Source: DASYVD01 sp036000545 (GTDB lineage: Bacteria; Actinomycetota; UBA4738; CALAEC01). Taken from it: a DNA stretch of 41,635 nucleotides. A program made the translations under genes and the position numbers. The notes under the pieces are model-generated. The model was not told the DNA's origin. It saw nothing but the letters and a program-made list of their open reading frames with translations, and made no database searches. The stretch lies in NCBI GenBank assembly GCA_036000545.1, contig DASYVD010000011.1, forward strand, positions 1 through 41,635, given 5' to 3'. Below, in pieces: positions 15,413-23,874 of this stretch (the stretch's first letter is position 1; each line of letters begins with the position of its first letter).

Positions 15413-16635
15413 ATCTTGCGCAGGGCGACGACTGCGTTCTGACCCCCGAACCCGAACGAGTTCGAGAGCGCCAGGCGGACCTCGGCCTTGCGGGCCTCGT
15501 TGGGCACGTAGTCGAGGTCGCATTCGGGGTCGGGAGTCTCGTAGTTCATCGTGGGGGGGACCGTCCCAGTGTGGATGGCGAGCGCGCAGACCGCGGCCTC
15601 GATCCCTCCCGCCGCCCCCAGCAGGTGGCCCGTCACCGACTTCGTGGAGGACACCATGACCCGGTGGGCGTGCTCGCCGAGAGTCTTCTTGATGGCCCTG
15701 GTCTCGGCGGCGTCGTTGAGGGGAGTGGAGGTCCCGTGAGCGTTGATGTAGTCGACGGCCTCGGCCGGCTCGTCGGCGTCCGACAGGGCCGCCTGCATGG
15801 CCAGGACCGCTCCGCTGCCGCCGGGCTCCGGGGCGGTGATGTGGTGTGCGTCCGCCGACGCGCCGTACCCGGCCACTTCTGCGTAGATCGTGGCTCCGCG
15901 GGCTCGGGCCCGCTCGAGCTCCTCCAGCACGAGCACGCTGGCCCCCTCGGCCAGGACGAACCCGTCGCGGTCGGCGTCGAAGGGGCGGGATGCGTGCTCC
16001 GCATCCGGGTTCCGAGTGAGCGCCTGCATTTGGGCGAAACCGGCCATGGACAGCGGCGTGATGACCGCTTCGGTCCCTCCGGCCAGGGCGACGTCCGCGA
16101 TCCCGTCACGGATGTATCGGTAACCCTCCCCGACGGCATGGCCGCTCGCCGCGCAGGCGGTGGTGATGCAGGTGTTGGGGCCGGTGAAGCCCATCTCCAT
16201 GGCCACGTGTCCAGCGGGCGCGTTCGGCATCATCATCGGCACCAGGAACGGGGAAACCCGGTCCGGGCCCCGCTCCAGCAGCACCTTGTGCTGAGCGATC
16301 ATGGTCGACAGTCCGCCGATCCCGGTCGAGACCACGACCGCCGTCCGCGAGGGCTCGGTCTGGGGGCTGTCCGCGTCCTCCCACGCGAGCTTGGCCGCCG
16401 CCACCGCGAAATGGGAGGCGCGGTCGGTCCGGCGGACCTCCTTGCGGTCGAGGTAGTCGTGGGGGTCGAACCCCTGGATCTCCCCGGCGATCTTGACCGG
16501 GAAGTCCGTGGTGTCGAACAAGGTGACCTGCTTGATCCCGGACCGTCCGGCCACCAGGTCGTCCCAGAAAGGTTCCAGGCCGATGCCCACCGGCGACACC
16601 GGGCCGATGCCGGTGACGACGACCCGACGGGTCAC
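15409..16635 (-). CDS. fabF: Beta-ketoacyl-ACP synthase II
   Basis: Elongates acyl-ACP with malonyl-ACP in type II fatty-acid synthesis. The 408-residue thiolase-fold protein has the Cys-His-His triad: C161 in TTACAASGHA, H300 in INAHGTST and H337 in TGHLLGAAGG. The C-terminal SNSFGFGGQNAVV is typical of FabF. It starts with GTG three bases after the acpP stop and is the last gene of the fab operon. Its 3' end faces rodZ. Confidence 0.97.
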   Translation of the reverse strand: MTRRVVVTGIGPVSPVGIGLEPFWDDLVAGRSGIKQVTLFDTTDFPVKIAGEIQGFDPHDYLDRKEVRRTDRASHFAVAAAKLAWEDADSPQTEPSRTAVVVSTGIGGLSTMIAQHKVLLERGPDRVSPFLVPMMMPNAPAGHVAMEMGFTGPNTCITTACAASGHAVGEGYRYIRDGIADVALAGGTEAVITPLSMAGFAQMQALTRNPDAEHASRPFDADRDGFVLAEGASVLVLEELERARARGATIYAEVAGYGASADAHHITAPEPGGSGAVLAMQAALSDADEPAEAVDYINAHGTSTPLNDAAETRAIKKTLGEHAHRVMVSSTKSVTGHLLGAAGGIEAAVCALAIHTGTVPPTMNYETPDPECDLDYVPNEARKAEVRLALSNSFGFGGQNAVVALRKI

Positions 16636-16638
16636 GCC

Positions 16639-16890
16639 CTACTCGCCTCCCTCGATCTTCGCGGACACCAGGTCGACCGCCTCGCGGACGGTCTTGATGC
16701 TCTCCATCTCCTCCTCGGGGATCTTTACCCCCAGCTCTTCCTCCAGGGCCAGGACCGCCTCGACGAGGTCCAGGGAGTCGGCGTCGAGGTCCTCCTCGAG
16801 CCGCGCCTCCAAGGTGACCTCCTCGAAGTCCCGCCCAAGGTTCTCCGCCAGGACCTTCCGGACCTTCTCCTCGAGCTCTGGTCTTTCCAT
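16639..16890 (-). CDS. acpP: Acyl carrier protein
   Basis: An 83-residue acidic four-helix carrier. The 4'-phosphopantetheine attachment site is S39 in EDLDADSLDLVE. The ATG at 16890 is chosen because it follows a textbook Shine-Dalgarno AAGGAGGT four bases upstream; the open frame extends further but without coding character. It carries the growing acyl chain between the flanking fabG and fabF enzymes. The strong ribosome-binding site suits the high amount of ACP needed compared with the coupled neighbours. Confidence 0.97.
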   Translation of the reverse strand: MERPELEEKVRKVLAENLGRDFEEVTLEARLEEDLDADSLDLVEAVLALEEELGVKIPEEEMESIKTVREAVDLVSAKIEGGE

Positions 16891-16930
16891 CCGTACCTCC
16901 TTCTCCCTGGTTCTCGCGAAGCCTAACCGG

Positions 16931-17749
16931 CTACGCCGTGGTCCCACCGTCCACCGCGATCACCGCGCCATTCACATAGGAAGCCTCCTCCGACGTGAGG
17001 AACCTGATCACCCCGGCCACCTCCTCCGGGGCGCCGATGCGCCCCGCGGGGATCTGCTCGATCAGCCGGTCTCGGTGCTTGTCGATGAAGTCCTCGGTCA
17101 TGGTGGTCTCGACGAACCCCGGACAGACGGCGTTGGCGGTGATCCCTCGACTCCCGTACTCCTTGGCCAGCGACTGCGTCAGGCCGATAACGCCCGCCTT
17201 CGATGCGGAGTAGGCGGCCTGACCGGCGTTGCCGCGGATCCCTGCTGCCGAGGACACGTTGACGACTCGACCCCACCGCGCCTTGAGCATGGCCGGAAGC
17301 GTCTCCCGTGCGCACAAGAATGCTCCGGACAGGTTCGTCCTGAGCACCCGCTCGAACTCGTGGAGGGGATACTTCACGGTGAGCCCGTCCCGCAGGACCC
17401 CGGCATTGTTCACCAGGACGAGCGGGGCGCCGGACCACTCCTTGATCTCCCGGAGCATCTCCTGGACCTGGTTCTCGTCCGCGATGTCGGCGCGGAACGC
17501 CGCGGCGACGCCTCCGGCATCCTCGACCCCTCTGACGGTCTCCTTCGCCCCAGCGTCGTCGCCCCGGTAGTTGCAGGCGACGGCGAAGCCGTCACCGGCC
17601 AGGGCCACGGCGGTAGCCCGGCCGATACCCCGAGACGCCCCAGTGACCAGGGCGACAACCCTTTCCCGCCGGGGGGTACGCTCGCTTCTCCGAACCGACG
17701 CTTCCTCGGTCTGACGCGAGCTACCCGCCCGGACCCCCCGTCCTGTCAC
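16931..17749 (-). CDS. fabG: 3-oxoacyl-ACP reductase
   Basis: NADPH-dependent short-chain dehydrogenase that reduces beta-ketoacyl-ACP. The Rossmann motif is TGASRGIG (36-43), NNAG follows, and the catalytic Ser and Tyr/Lys are in NVSSAAG and YSASK. The C-terminal VNGAVIAVDGG is typical. The GTG at 17749 is chosen because it overlaps the fabH TGA as GTGA, like the other junctions of this operon; GTG at 17770 is the other option. Either way there is an Arg-rich N-terminal extension of about 30 residues before the Rossmann fold, which is longer than usual. Confidence 0.93.
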   Translation of the reverse strand: MTGRGVRAGSSRQTEEASVRRSERTPRRERVVALVTGASRGIGRATAVALAGDGFAVACNYRGDDAGAKETVRGVEDAGGVAAAFRADIADENQVQEMLREIKEWSGAPLVLVNNAGVLRDGLTVKYPLHEFERVLRTNLSGAFLCARETLPAMLKARWGRVVNVSSAAGIRGNAGQAAYSASKAGVIGLTQSLAKEYGSRGITANAVCPGFVETTMTEDFIDKHRDRLIEQIPAGRIGAPEEVAGVIRFLTSEEASYVNGAVIAVDGGTTA

Positions 17750-18747
17750 CTGGGGGATTCCTCCGTCCACCGAAGGAGGTTCGCCCCCCAGGCCAGACCG
17801 GCCCCGAACGCCACGGTGAGCACCACGTCTCCGGGGCGGAGGCGGCCCTCCCGCCAGGCCTGGTCCATGGCTACCGGCACCGAAGCGGCCGAGGTGTTTC
17901 CCACCGTTTCGATGTCCACATACACCCGGTCCATCGGAACGCCCAGGCGTTGGGCCACCGACTGGATGATCCGGAGGTTCGCCTGATGGGGAACCACCAA
18001 CGCCACCTCGTCGGCGCCGATCCCTGCTTTTTCAAGCAGACGGGCGGACGCGTCGGCCATCCCCGTGACCGCCCTCTTGAAGACCTCACGACCGTCCCTC
18101 ATTCGGATGGCGTGATCGTGGCGAGCGATTGTCTCGGGTGAGGCCGGCGCCCGCGAGCCGCCGGCGGGGATCTCCAGCAACCGGGCGTGCTTGCCCTCGT
18201 TCTCGAGGATCGAGCCGATCACGCCGGGCTCCTGCGACGGCACCAGCACGGCGGCCCCCGCCCCGTCACCGAAGAGCACGCAGGTCGTTCGATCGTTGAA
18301 GTCGAGGAACCGCGACAGGACCTCCGTCCCGATCACGAGCGCGGTCTCGGCCCCTCCCATGGCGATCTGGGCCGACGCTACCTCGGTGGCGTAGATGAAG
18401 CCCGCACATGCGGCCGCCAGGTCGAAGGCGGCCCCGGCGATCCCCAGCCGGTCCTGGACGAACGAGGCCGTGGAGGGGAGGGGTTGGTCCCCCGAGATCG
18501 TGGCCACAACGATGAGGTCCACCGCCGCGGCGTCGATCCGGGCAGACTCGAGTGCCCGAGCGGCGGCTTCGGCCGCCAGCGATGCTGCAGTCTCCCCCTC
18601 ACCGGCGAACCGGCGAGCACGGATCCCGGTGCGAGTGAAGATCCACTCGTCGGTTGTGTCGACGATGCGCTCCAGCTCGGCATTGGATACCAGACGCTCC
18701 GGGAGCGCCGAGCCCATCCCGGCGAAGCGCGCGTACCGCCGGCTCAC
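17746..18747 (-). CDS. fabH: Beta-ketoacyl-ACP synthase III
   Basis: Starts fatty-acid chains by condensing an acyl-CoA primer with malonyl-ACP. The 333-residue protein has the triad C114 (AAACAGF), H254 (VPHQAN) and N284 (GNTSAA). RTGIRARRF near residues 39-47 matches the family CoA-binding loop. The GTG start at 18747 overlaps the stop of the preceding small gene as GTGA, and its own TGA overlaps the fabG start. Confidence 0.96.
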   Translation of the reverse strand: MSRRYARFAGMGSALPERLVSNAELERIVDTTDEWIFTRTGIRARRFAGEGETAASLAAEAAARALESARIDAAAVDLIVVATISGDQPLPSTASFVQDRLGIAGAAFDLAAACAGFIYATEVASAQIAMGGAETALVIGTEVLSRFLDFNDRTTCVLFGDGAGAAVLVPSQEPGVIGSILENEGKHARLLEIPAGGSRAPASPETIARHDHAIRMRDGREVFKRAVTGMADASARLLEKAGIGADEVALVVPHQANLRIIQSVAQRLGVPMDRVYVDIETVGNTSAASVPVAMDQAWREGRLRPGDVVLTVAFGAGLAWGANLLRWTEESPR

Positions 18748-19031
18748 CGTCCCTCGGCCGCGGGCTCGATCACCAGCACGGCGTGGCCGGGCGCCACGGG
18801 CTCGCCCTCGAGGCCCAGGACCGCCGAGACCCTCCCGCCCACAGGGGCCCGGACGACGATCTCGTCCTTGCCGCGCACCAACCGGAACACAGGCTGGCCC
18901 TCCTCGACCAGCTCGACCCCGCCTTCGAACCGGCGGGGCGGCAGGAACCGAAGCCGCCCGGCCGCCGGGCTCACCAGCACCCGGAGGGTCACGGGGGCGT
19001 CGTACCGCGTCTCGTCCAACGTCTTGCTCAT
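18744..19031 (-). CDS. Biotinyl/lipoyl-like domain protein within fab operon
   Basis: A 95-residue protein that is almost entirely one biotinyl/lipoyl-type beta-sandwich. The two half-motifs are visible: SPAAGRL with VEEGQPVF (about 21-49), and RAPVGGRV with LEGEPVAPGHAVLVIEP (about 61-90). At the hairpin turn, where biotin carriers have AMKME, this protein has VRGKDE (52-57), so K55 aligns with the modified Lys but both flanking Met are gone. It could be a biotin or lipoyl carrier with changed specificity, or an unmodified relative. It sits between fabD and fabH with 4-base overlaps at both ends (ATGA from fabD, GTGA into fabH), so it is made together with them. An acetyl-CoA carboxylase subunit would fit the location, but no carboxylase genes are here. 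Confidence 0.7.
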   Translation of the reverse strand: MSKTLDETRYDAPVTLRVLVSPAAGRLRFLPPRRFEGGVELVEEGQPVFRLVRGKDEIVVRAPVGGRVSAVLGLEGEPVAPGHAVLVIEPAAEGR

Positions 19032-19966
19032 GCTCTCGCTCCGATCTCCGATGCCAGGGCGTCGGCTTCGGCGGGGGAGCCCACTGCCGCCCCGCGAGCC
19101 CCCGGCACGCATCGCTTCACCAGCTTCGACAGGACCTCTCCTGGTCCGGCCTCGACGAACAGCTCCACCCCGGCGTCGGCCATTGCTCGCATGGACCGCT
19201 CCCACCGCACCGGCGATACCAGGTGTCGGGAGAGGAGGTCCCGCAGGGCGGAGGGGTGCGTGGACGGCCGCGCGCTCGCGTTGGGAACGATCGGGAACCG
19301 CGGCTCTCGGAACGTCATCCGAGCGATGGCCTGGCGTACGCGACTCAGCGCCGGCTGCATGAGCGGGGAATGGAACGCCCCCGCTACGTTGAGCCTGACC
19401 ACCCGGGCCCCGCGGCTTCTGGCCATCTCCTCGGCTCGTTCGATCGCCTCGAGCGTCCCCGACACCACGGTCTGCTTCGGGCTATTCTCGTTGGCCACGG
19501 TCAAGACGTCTCCGCGTCCCGCCGTGGCGCAGATCGCCGCGGCTTCCTCGGCGGACAGCCCCAGGAGCGCCGTCATCCCTCCGCTCCGCGCCTCGGACGC
19601 TTCCTGCATGGCCCGGCCCCGCTCCACCACGGCCTCGATCGCTTCCCGAGGGTCGACGGCGCCAGAGGCGGAAAGGGCTACGAACTCGCCCAGCGAATGG
19701 CCCGCGGCCATCTCGAATTCAAGACCCTCGGACTCGAGGACCCGGAACGCCGCCAGGTCGCAGGCGAACAAAGCTGGCTGGACCACCGATGTGTCCGCCA
19801 GCCGTTCCTCGTCCCGGCAGGTCGCCACGATGTCGTACCCGAGGACGTCCGATGCTTCGGCCAGGACTTCCTCGCCCGCCGGATGCTCGGCCCACGGATC
19901 GGCCATCCCCGGGTACTGGGAACCCTGCCCGGGGAACAGCACGGCGATCTTCACGATGCTTCTCAC
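19028..19966 (-). CDS. fabD: Malonyl-CoA:ACP transacylase
   Basis: Transfers malonyl groups from CoA to ACP. The 312-residue protein has LFPGQGSQ near the start (10-17), the nucleophile S91 in AGHSLGE and H199 in GAFHSPLM. It is the first gene of the minus-strand operon fabD - biotinyl-like - fabH - fabG - acpP - fabF. The GTG at 19966 is preceded by AAGGAA seven bases upstream; a second GTG four codons later is a possible alternative. It is divergent from ctaE, with a repeat-rich 199-base region between. Confidence 0.96.
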   Translation of the reverse strand: MRSIVKIAVLFPGQGSQYPGMADPWAEHPAGEEVLAEASDVLGYDIVATCRDEERLADTSVVQPALFACDLAAFRVLESEGLEFEMAAGHSLGEFVALSASGAVDPREAIEAVVERGRAMQEASEARSGGMTALLGLSAEEAAAICATAGRGDVLTVANENSPKQTVVSGTLEAIERAEEMARSRGARVVRLNVAGAFHSPLMQPALSRVRQAIARMTFREPRFPIVPNASARPSTHPSALRDLLSRHLVSPVRWERSMRAMADAGVELFVEAGPGEVLSKLVKRCVPGARGAAVGSPAEADALASEIGARA

Positions 19967-20052
19967 CTCGCGTTCCTTGGGTATGCGACGACCCGCGGCG
20001 GGAAACGATTCGCACGACGCGGGTACACACTTCTGACCCGGCTCACCGTGCC

Positions 20053-20123
20053 ACGGTTACGCGAATGGGGCAACTTACCGAGCAGAAGGTTGTGACGGTT
20101 ACTACCTACCGGTAAGAAGGTTG
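20053..20123. promoter_or_regulatory. Repeat-rich operator-like region between fabD and ctaE
   Basis: Three overlapping repeat pairs lie upstream of the ctaE promoter. ACGGTTAC occurs at 20053-20060 and 20095-20102, 42 bases apart (four helical turns). AGAAGGTTG occurs at 20084-20092 and 20115-20123, 31 bases apart (three turns). CTTACCG at 20074-20080 is the reverse complement of CGGTAAG at 20110-20116. The palindrome TACCGGTA lies at 20107-20114. The last repeat ends seven bases before the -35. This suggests binding sites for one or more regulators controlling the respiratory operon, perhaps also fabD. Confidence 0.5.
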
Positions 20124-20130
20124 CAGTGGT

Positions 20131-20159
20131 TTGACCCCTTCTGAACCCGGTGATAGACG
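20131..20159 (+). promoter_or_regulatory. ctaE promoter (TTGACC - 17 - TAGACG), leaderless
   Basis: The best complete promoter in the window: -35 TTGACC at 20131-20136, a 17-base spacer and -10 TAGACG at 20154-20159. The predicted start of transcription is seven bases after the -10, at 20166, which is the first base of the ctaE GTG, so the message would have no leader. Confidence 0.65.
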
Positions 20160-20165
20160 TGGGCC

Positions 20166-20741
20166 GTGACCTCCGTCACCGTGGTTCGGCGCACACGTAC
20201 TCCACCGCTCATGTTCGGGATGGTCCTGTTCCTGGCGTCGGAGCTGATGCTGTTCGGGAGCCTGTTCGCGGCGTACTTCTTCCTTCGGGCCATCACTCCA
20301 ACCTGGCCGCCCGAGGGCGTGGATCTCGAGATGATCTCGCCGTCGGTGGCAACGGTCATCCTCACCGCGTCGAGCTTCACCCTGCTCTTCGGGCTCCGTG
20401 GCCTGGAGCGTGGCGACCTCGCTCGGTACCGCACGCTCGTCCTGTGGACTTTCGCGCTCGGAGCGGCGTTCCTGGGCATCAAGGGGTACGAGTTCTCGGT
20501 GGCGCCGTTCGGCATCGCCTCGCACGCGTATGGGTCGCTCTGGTTCACGATACTGTCGTTCCACGCGCTGCATCTCTGCGTGGGGATGGCGCTGTTGCTG
20601 GTGATGCTCTTCCGGGCCACGCCACCCTCATCGGTGGCCCGTCCGACCGGTCATCAGACCGCACAGGCCATCGGCTACTACTGGCATTTCGTGGACGTGG
20701 TGTGGCTGGCCATCTACACCGCGCTGTTCATCGTGCGCTAG
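20166..20741 (+). CDS. ctaE: Cytochrome c oxidase subunit III
   Basis: Subunit III of an aa3-type terminal oxidase, which stabilises the proton-uptake path of subunit I. The 191-residue protein has five membrane helices: FGMVLFLASELMLFGSLFAA (about 17-36), then about 61-77, 93-109, 128-147 and 172-190. The E in FLASELM and the C-terminal YYWHFVDVVWLAIYT are family hallmarks. The GTG at 20166 coincides with the predicted transcription start. Its TAG shares one base with the qcrC GTG (TAGTG). First gene of the plus-strand respiratory operon. Confidence 0.95.
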   Translation: MTSVTVVRRTRTPPLMFGMVLFLASELMLFGSLFAAYFFLRAITPTWPPEGVDLEMISPSVATVILTASSFTLLFGLRGLERGDLARYRTLVLWTFALGAAFLGIKGYEFSVAPFGIASHAYGSLWFTILSFHALHLCVGMALLLVMLFRATPPSSVARPTGHQTAQAIGYYWHFVDVVWLAIYTALFIVR

Positions 20742-21463
20742 TGCGGCGGCTCGGCGCCCTCCTCGTCCTTTCGGCCGTGCCCACGCTCCTCATCGTGGGG
20801 CCCCGGGCGGGAGGCCAGATCTCTGCGGCGAACGCAGGGCCCGAGCTGTTCGCGACGGGCTGCGCGTCGTGCCACGGCGTCACCGGGGAAGGAACTGCGA
20901 ACGGACCGCCGCTCGTGGGGGTGGGGCCCGCGTCGGTGGACTTCATGTTGTCAACGGGACGGATGCCCCTGGCGGATCCGACACAGCAGCCGACGCGGCA
21001 ATCACCCAAGTACACGGGGGATCAGATCGACGCCCTCGTCGCTTACGTCACCTCGCTGGGACCGGGTGGGGAGCCCATCCCAGTGGTCGATCCGGAAGCG
21101 GGGGAATTAATGGAGGGGCGCGACGTGTACTCGTTCGGCTGCCTCGCGTGTCACGGAGCGGGCGGACAGGGCGCTTCTGTCGGCGGCGGACAGCTGGCGC
21201 CCACGCTCGATCGGGCCACCCCGGAGCAGGTGGCGGAGGCGGTACGGATCGGGCCGGGGGCCATGCCCCCCTTTACCGAGGGGCTCATCGACCAGCAGGA
21301 GCTCGACTCGCTCGTCCGATACGTCTTCGAGCTCCGCGAGGCGCCCGACCCCGGCGGCTTCGACCTCGGACGTGTCGGGCCGGTGACGGAGGGGTTCGTG
21401 GCCTGGGTCCTGGGTCTGGGCATCCTGCTGCTGGTGATCCGTCTCACCGGGACGCGTACATGA
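20741..21463 (+). CDS. qcrC: Diheme cytochrome c subunit of the bc1 complex (QcrC)
   Basis: The 240-residue cytochrome cc of the actinobacterial menaquinol:cytochrome c reductase, which passes electrons straight to the aa3 oxidase in a supercomplex and so replaces soluble cytochrome c. Two heme-c sites are visible, CASCH (41-45) and CLACH (134-138). Candidate axial Met residues are in STGRMPLAD and GAMPPF. A signal or anchor helix is at about 5-20 and a C-terminal membrane anchor at about 214-233. The GTG at 20741 shares one base with the ctaE stop, and the TGA overlaps the qcrA ATG. Confidence 0.94.
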   Translation: MRRLGALLVLSAVPTLLIVGPRAGGQISAANAGPELFATGCASCHGVTGEGTANGPPLVGVGPASVDFMLSTGRMPLADPTQQPTRQSPKYTGDQIDALVAYVTSLGPGGEPIPVVDPEAGELMEGRDVYSFGCLACHGAGGQGASVGGGQLAPTLDRATPEQVAEAVRIGPGAMPPFTEGLIDQQELDSLVRYVFELREAPDPGGFDLGRVGPVTEGFVAWVLGLGILLLVIRLTGTRT

Positions 21464-22290
21464 GGAACAGGCCCGAAGCTCCCGTGGCGCTGGCGCTCAT
21501 TTGCACCATCCTCGCTGGGCTGGGCCTCGCCGTCGTGTACTGGCTCGGGGGCCAGCCGCAGATCGAGGGAGCGCTGCTGGCGGTGGCCCTGGGTGGCCTC
21601 GGAGCCGCGCTCATCCTGTGGGAGCGCCGCCTGATGCCACAGGAGCAGGTCGAGGAGGAACGGGAGATCGCCTCCTCCGCAGAGGAACGCGCCGCAGCAC
21701 AGGCTGCCCTGGAGCGAGGAGGCGAAGAGTTCGGGCGCCGGCGGTTCCTCGCTCGGCTCCTCGGTGCCGCCGCCGCCGCCCTCGGACTGGCGGCGCTGTT
21801 CCCGATCCGGTCGCTGGGGCGGGCCCCGGGCCTCTCGCTGTTCCGCACGGCGTGGCGGCCCGGCACCATCGCGGTCGATGAGAACGGGGTCCCGGTAGGC
21901 GCCGAGCAGATAGCAGTGGGGTCGGTCCTCACGGTGTTTCCTCAAGGGCATCCCGGGAGCGCCGACGGCCAGGCCCTATTGATCCGGGTGGAGGACGGAG
22001 CTCTGCGGTTACCGCCCGATCGGCTGGCGGGGGCACCGGAGGGCCTGGTCGCCTACTCCAAGGTCTGCACTCACGCGGGGTGCCCGGTGGGCCTGTACAG
22101 GGCGCAGACCCACCAGCTCCTGTGCCCCTGCCACCAGTCGACGTTCGACGTCCTGTCAGGGGCCCAGCCCACCTTCGGCCCGGCGTCGCGGCCGCTCCCG
22201 CAGCTCCCCATCGAGATCGGTTCGGATGGCTTGGTCCGGGCTCGTGGCGACTTCACCGAGCCGGTGGGTCCGGGATTCTGGGAGTTATGA
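21460..22290 (+). CDS. qcrA: Rieske iron-sulfur subunit of the bc1 complex
   Basis: Carries the 2Fe-2S cluster of the menaquinol reductase. The cluster ligands are C203 and H205 in CTHAGC and C222/H225 in CPCHQSTFD, with C208 and C224 forming the structural disulfide. The N-terminus has three hydrophobic helices (about 8-28, 37-53 and 96-112), the arrangement known for actinobacterial QcrA, with an acidic Glu-rich linker between the second and third. The ATG at 21460 overlaps the qcrC stop. Confidence 0.95.
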   Translation: MRNRPEAPVALALICTILAGLGLAVVYWLGGQPQIEGALLAVALGGLGAALILWERRLMPQEQVEEEREIASSAEERAAAQAALERGGEEFGRRRFLARLLGAAAAALGLAALFPIRSLGRAPGLSLFRTAWRPGTIAVDENGVPVGAEQIAVGSVLTVFPQGHPGSADGQALLIRVEDGALRLPPDRLAGAPEGLVAYSKVCTHAGCPVGLYRAQTHQLLCPCHQSTFDVLSGAQPTFGPASRPLPQLPIEIGSDGLVRARGDFTEPVGPGFWEL

Positions 22291-22308
22291 CCATGTGGCG
22301 GTGACGGC

Positions 22309-23874
22309 GTGGTGATACGGCGGATGGTCCTGTGGCTCGACGATCGCCTCGGCACCGCCACGTTCGCCCGGCGGTCCCTGCGCAAGGCGTTCCCCGACCA
22401 CTGGTCGTTCATGCTCGGGGAGATCGCCCTGTACTGCTTCGTCCTGCTGGTGCTCACAGGAACATTTCTCGCGTTCTTCTACGTGGCCTCGCCGAGAGAG
22501 GTGGTGTACCAGGGGCCCTACGAGCCGCTCCGAGGAGCGGAGATGTCGGCGGCCTACGAGTCCGTCCTCCGGCTCTCCTTCGAGGTGCGGGCAGGGCTCG
22601 TGATGCGTCAGATCCACCACTGGGCCTCGCTTCTGTTCCTGGCCGCCATCACCGTCCACCTGTTGCGGATCTTCTTCACCGGCGCGTTCCGCCGGCCCCG
22701 GGAGATCAACTGGATCGTCGGAGTGACGCTGCTGCTATTGGGTCTCGCCGCGGGGTTCACGGGCTACTCACTTCCCGACGATCTCCTGTCCGGAACCGGT
22801 GTGCGGATCGCGTACTCGATCCTGCTGTCCGTCCCGCTCATCGGGACGTGGGCCGCGTTCCTGGCGTTCGGGGGAGAGTTCCCCTCGGCGGAGCTGCTCG
22901 GGCGGCTCTACGCAATGCACATCTTCCTGATCCCCGCTGCCATCGGAGGAGCCATCGCGGTGCACCTCGCCTTGATCTGGCATCAGAAGCACACGCAGTT
23001 CCGGGCGCCCGGTCGGCGGGAGGAGACCGTGGTCGGTTCCCCGCTGTGGCCGAACTACTCGATGAAGGCGGTCGGGCTGGCACTGATCGTGTTCGGCGTG
23101 CTGTCGCTGCTGGGTGGGCTGTTCCAGATCAACCCGGTGTGGACCTACGGGCCGTTCGATCCGACCACGGTGAGCTCGCCGGCCCAGCCGGATTGGTACC
23201 TCGGATGGATCGAAGGTGCATTGCGGCTCGCGCCCAACTGGGAGATCCGCACGTTTGGCTACCGGATCCCCGAGCCATTCTTCCCTGGTGTCCTGTTCCC
23301 GGCGTTGTTCTTCGCCGGAGTGTACTTGTGGCCTTTCATCGAGCGAAGGCTCACCGGAGATGACCACGAGCATCATCTCCTGGACCGGCCCCGTGACAAC
23401 CCGATGCGCACCGGGATCGGGGTGGCGATCTTGACGTTCGCCATCGTGCTGACCCTGGCCGGAAGCAACGACGTCCTGGGCTCGTTCCTCCGCATCCCAG
23501 TGGAGAACGTGACTCGGGGGCTCCGTGTGCTCGTCCTCGTGCTGCCGACTCTTCTGGGGTGGGTCGCCTACCGCGTGGCTGGGGAGCTGCGGGGGCGTGA
23601 GGTCAGCGCCGGTCGATACGTCGTGCTGACGCGTACCGCCGACGGTGGGTTCGCCGAGGTCCACGAGCACCCCCGCAGGGACGTCGCGCGCTCGGAGAGG
23701 GAACCGGAGGAAGCCGCCCGCGCCGAGCGCCGGGCGGGGCGCGCGGAGCGGCGAGCCCGTCGGGCGCTGAAGAGAGCTGAACGATTCCTGCGCAGGGCGA
23801 AGCGCGAAGAGAGAAGGGCCGCTCAGGAGCGGGATGGGACGGAGCGGCCGTGGAAGGGCCGAGGGGAACGTTGA
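22309..23874 (+). CDS. qcrB: Cytochrome b subunit of the bc1 complex
   Basis: The diheme membrane core that oxidises menaquinol. Heme ligands are H103 and H117 in helix B and H204 and H219 in helix D; the 15-residue step in helix D is the b6-like spacing. The quinol-oxidation site reads PDWY (294-297) rather than PEWY, a form linked to menaquinone-using bacteria. N- and C-terminal cytochrome-b halves are fused in one chain. After the last helix a tail of about 90 residues (from about 430) ends in a strongly Arg/Glu-rich helical stretch of unknown role. The GTG at 22309 or the next codon GTG at 22312 starts it. The last bases overlap the next gene. Confidence 0.95.
   Translation: MVIRRMVLWLDDRLGTATFARRSLRKAFPDHWSFMLGEIALYCFVLLVLTGTFLAFFYVASPREVVYQGPYEPLRGAEMSAAYESVLRLSFEVRAGLVMRQIHHWASLLFLAAITVHLLRIFFTGAFRRPREINWIVGVTLLLLGLAAGFTGYSLPDDLLSGTGVRIAYSILLSVPLIGTWAAFLAFGGEFPSAELLGRLYAMHIFLIPAAIGGAIAVHLALIWHQKHTQFRAPGRREETVVGSPLWPNYSMKAVGLALIVFGVLSLLGGLFQINPVWTYGPFDPTTVSSPAQPDWYLGWIEGALRLAPNWEIRTFGYRIPEPFFPGVLFPALFFAGVYLWPFIERRLTGDDHEHHLLDRPRDNPMRTGIGVAILTFAIVLTLAGSNDVLGSFLRIPVENVTRGLRVLVLVLPTLLGWVAYRVAGELRGREVSAGRYVVLTRTADGGFAEVHEHPRRDVARSEREPEEAARAERRAGRAERRARRALKRAERFLRRAKREERRAAQERDGTERPWKGRGER

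Noticed and set aside
15571..19362. Several long plus-strand frames opposite the fab operon
   Set aside because: Minus-strand genes fabD to fabF are complete with active sites; the plus frames are shadows.
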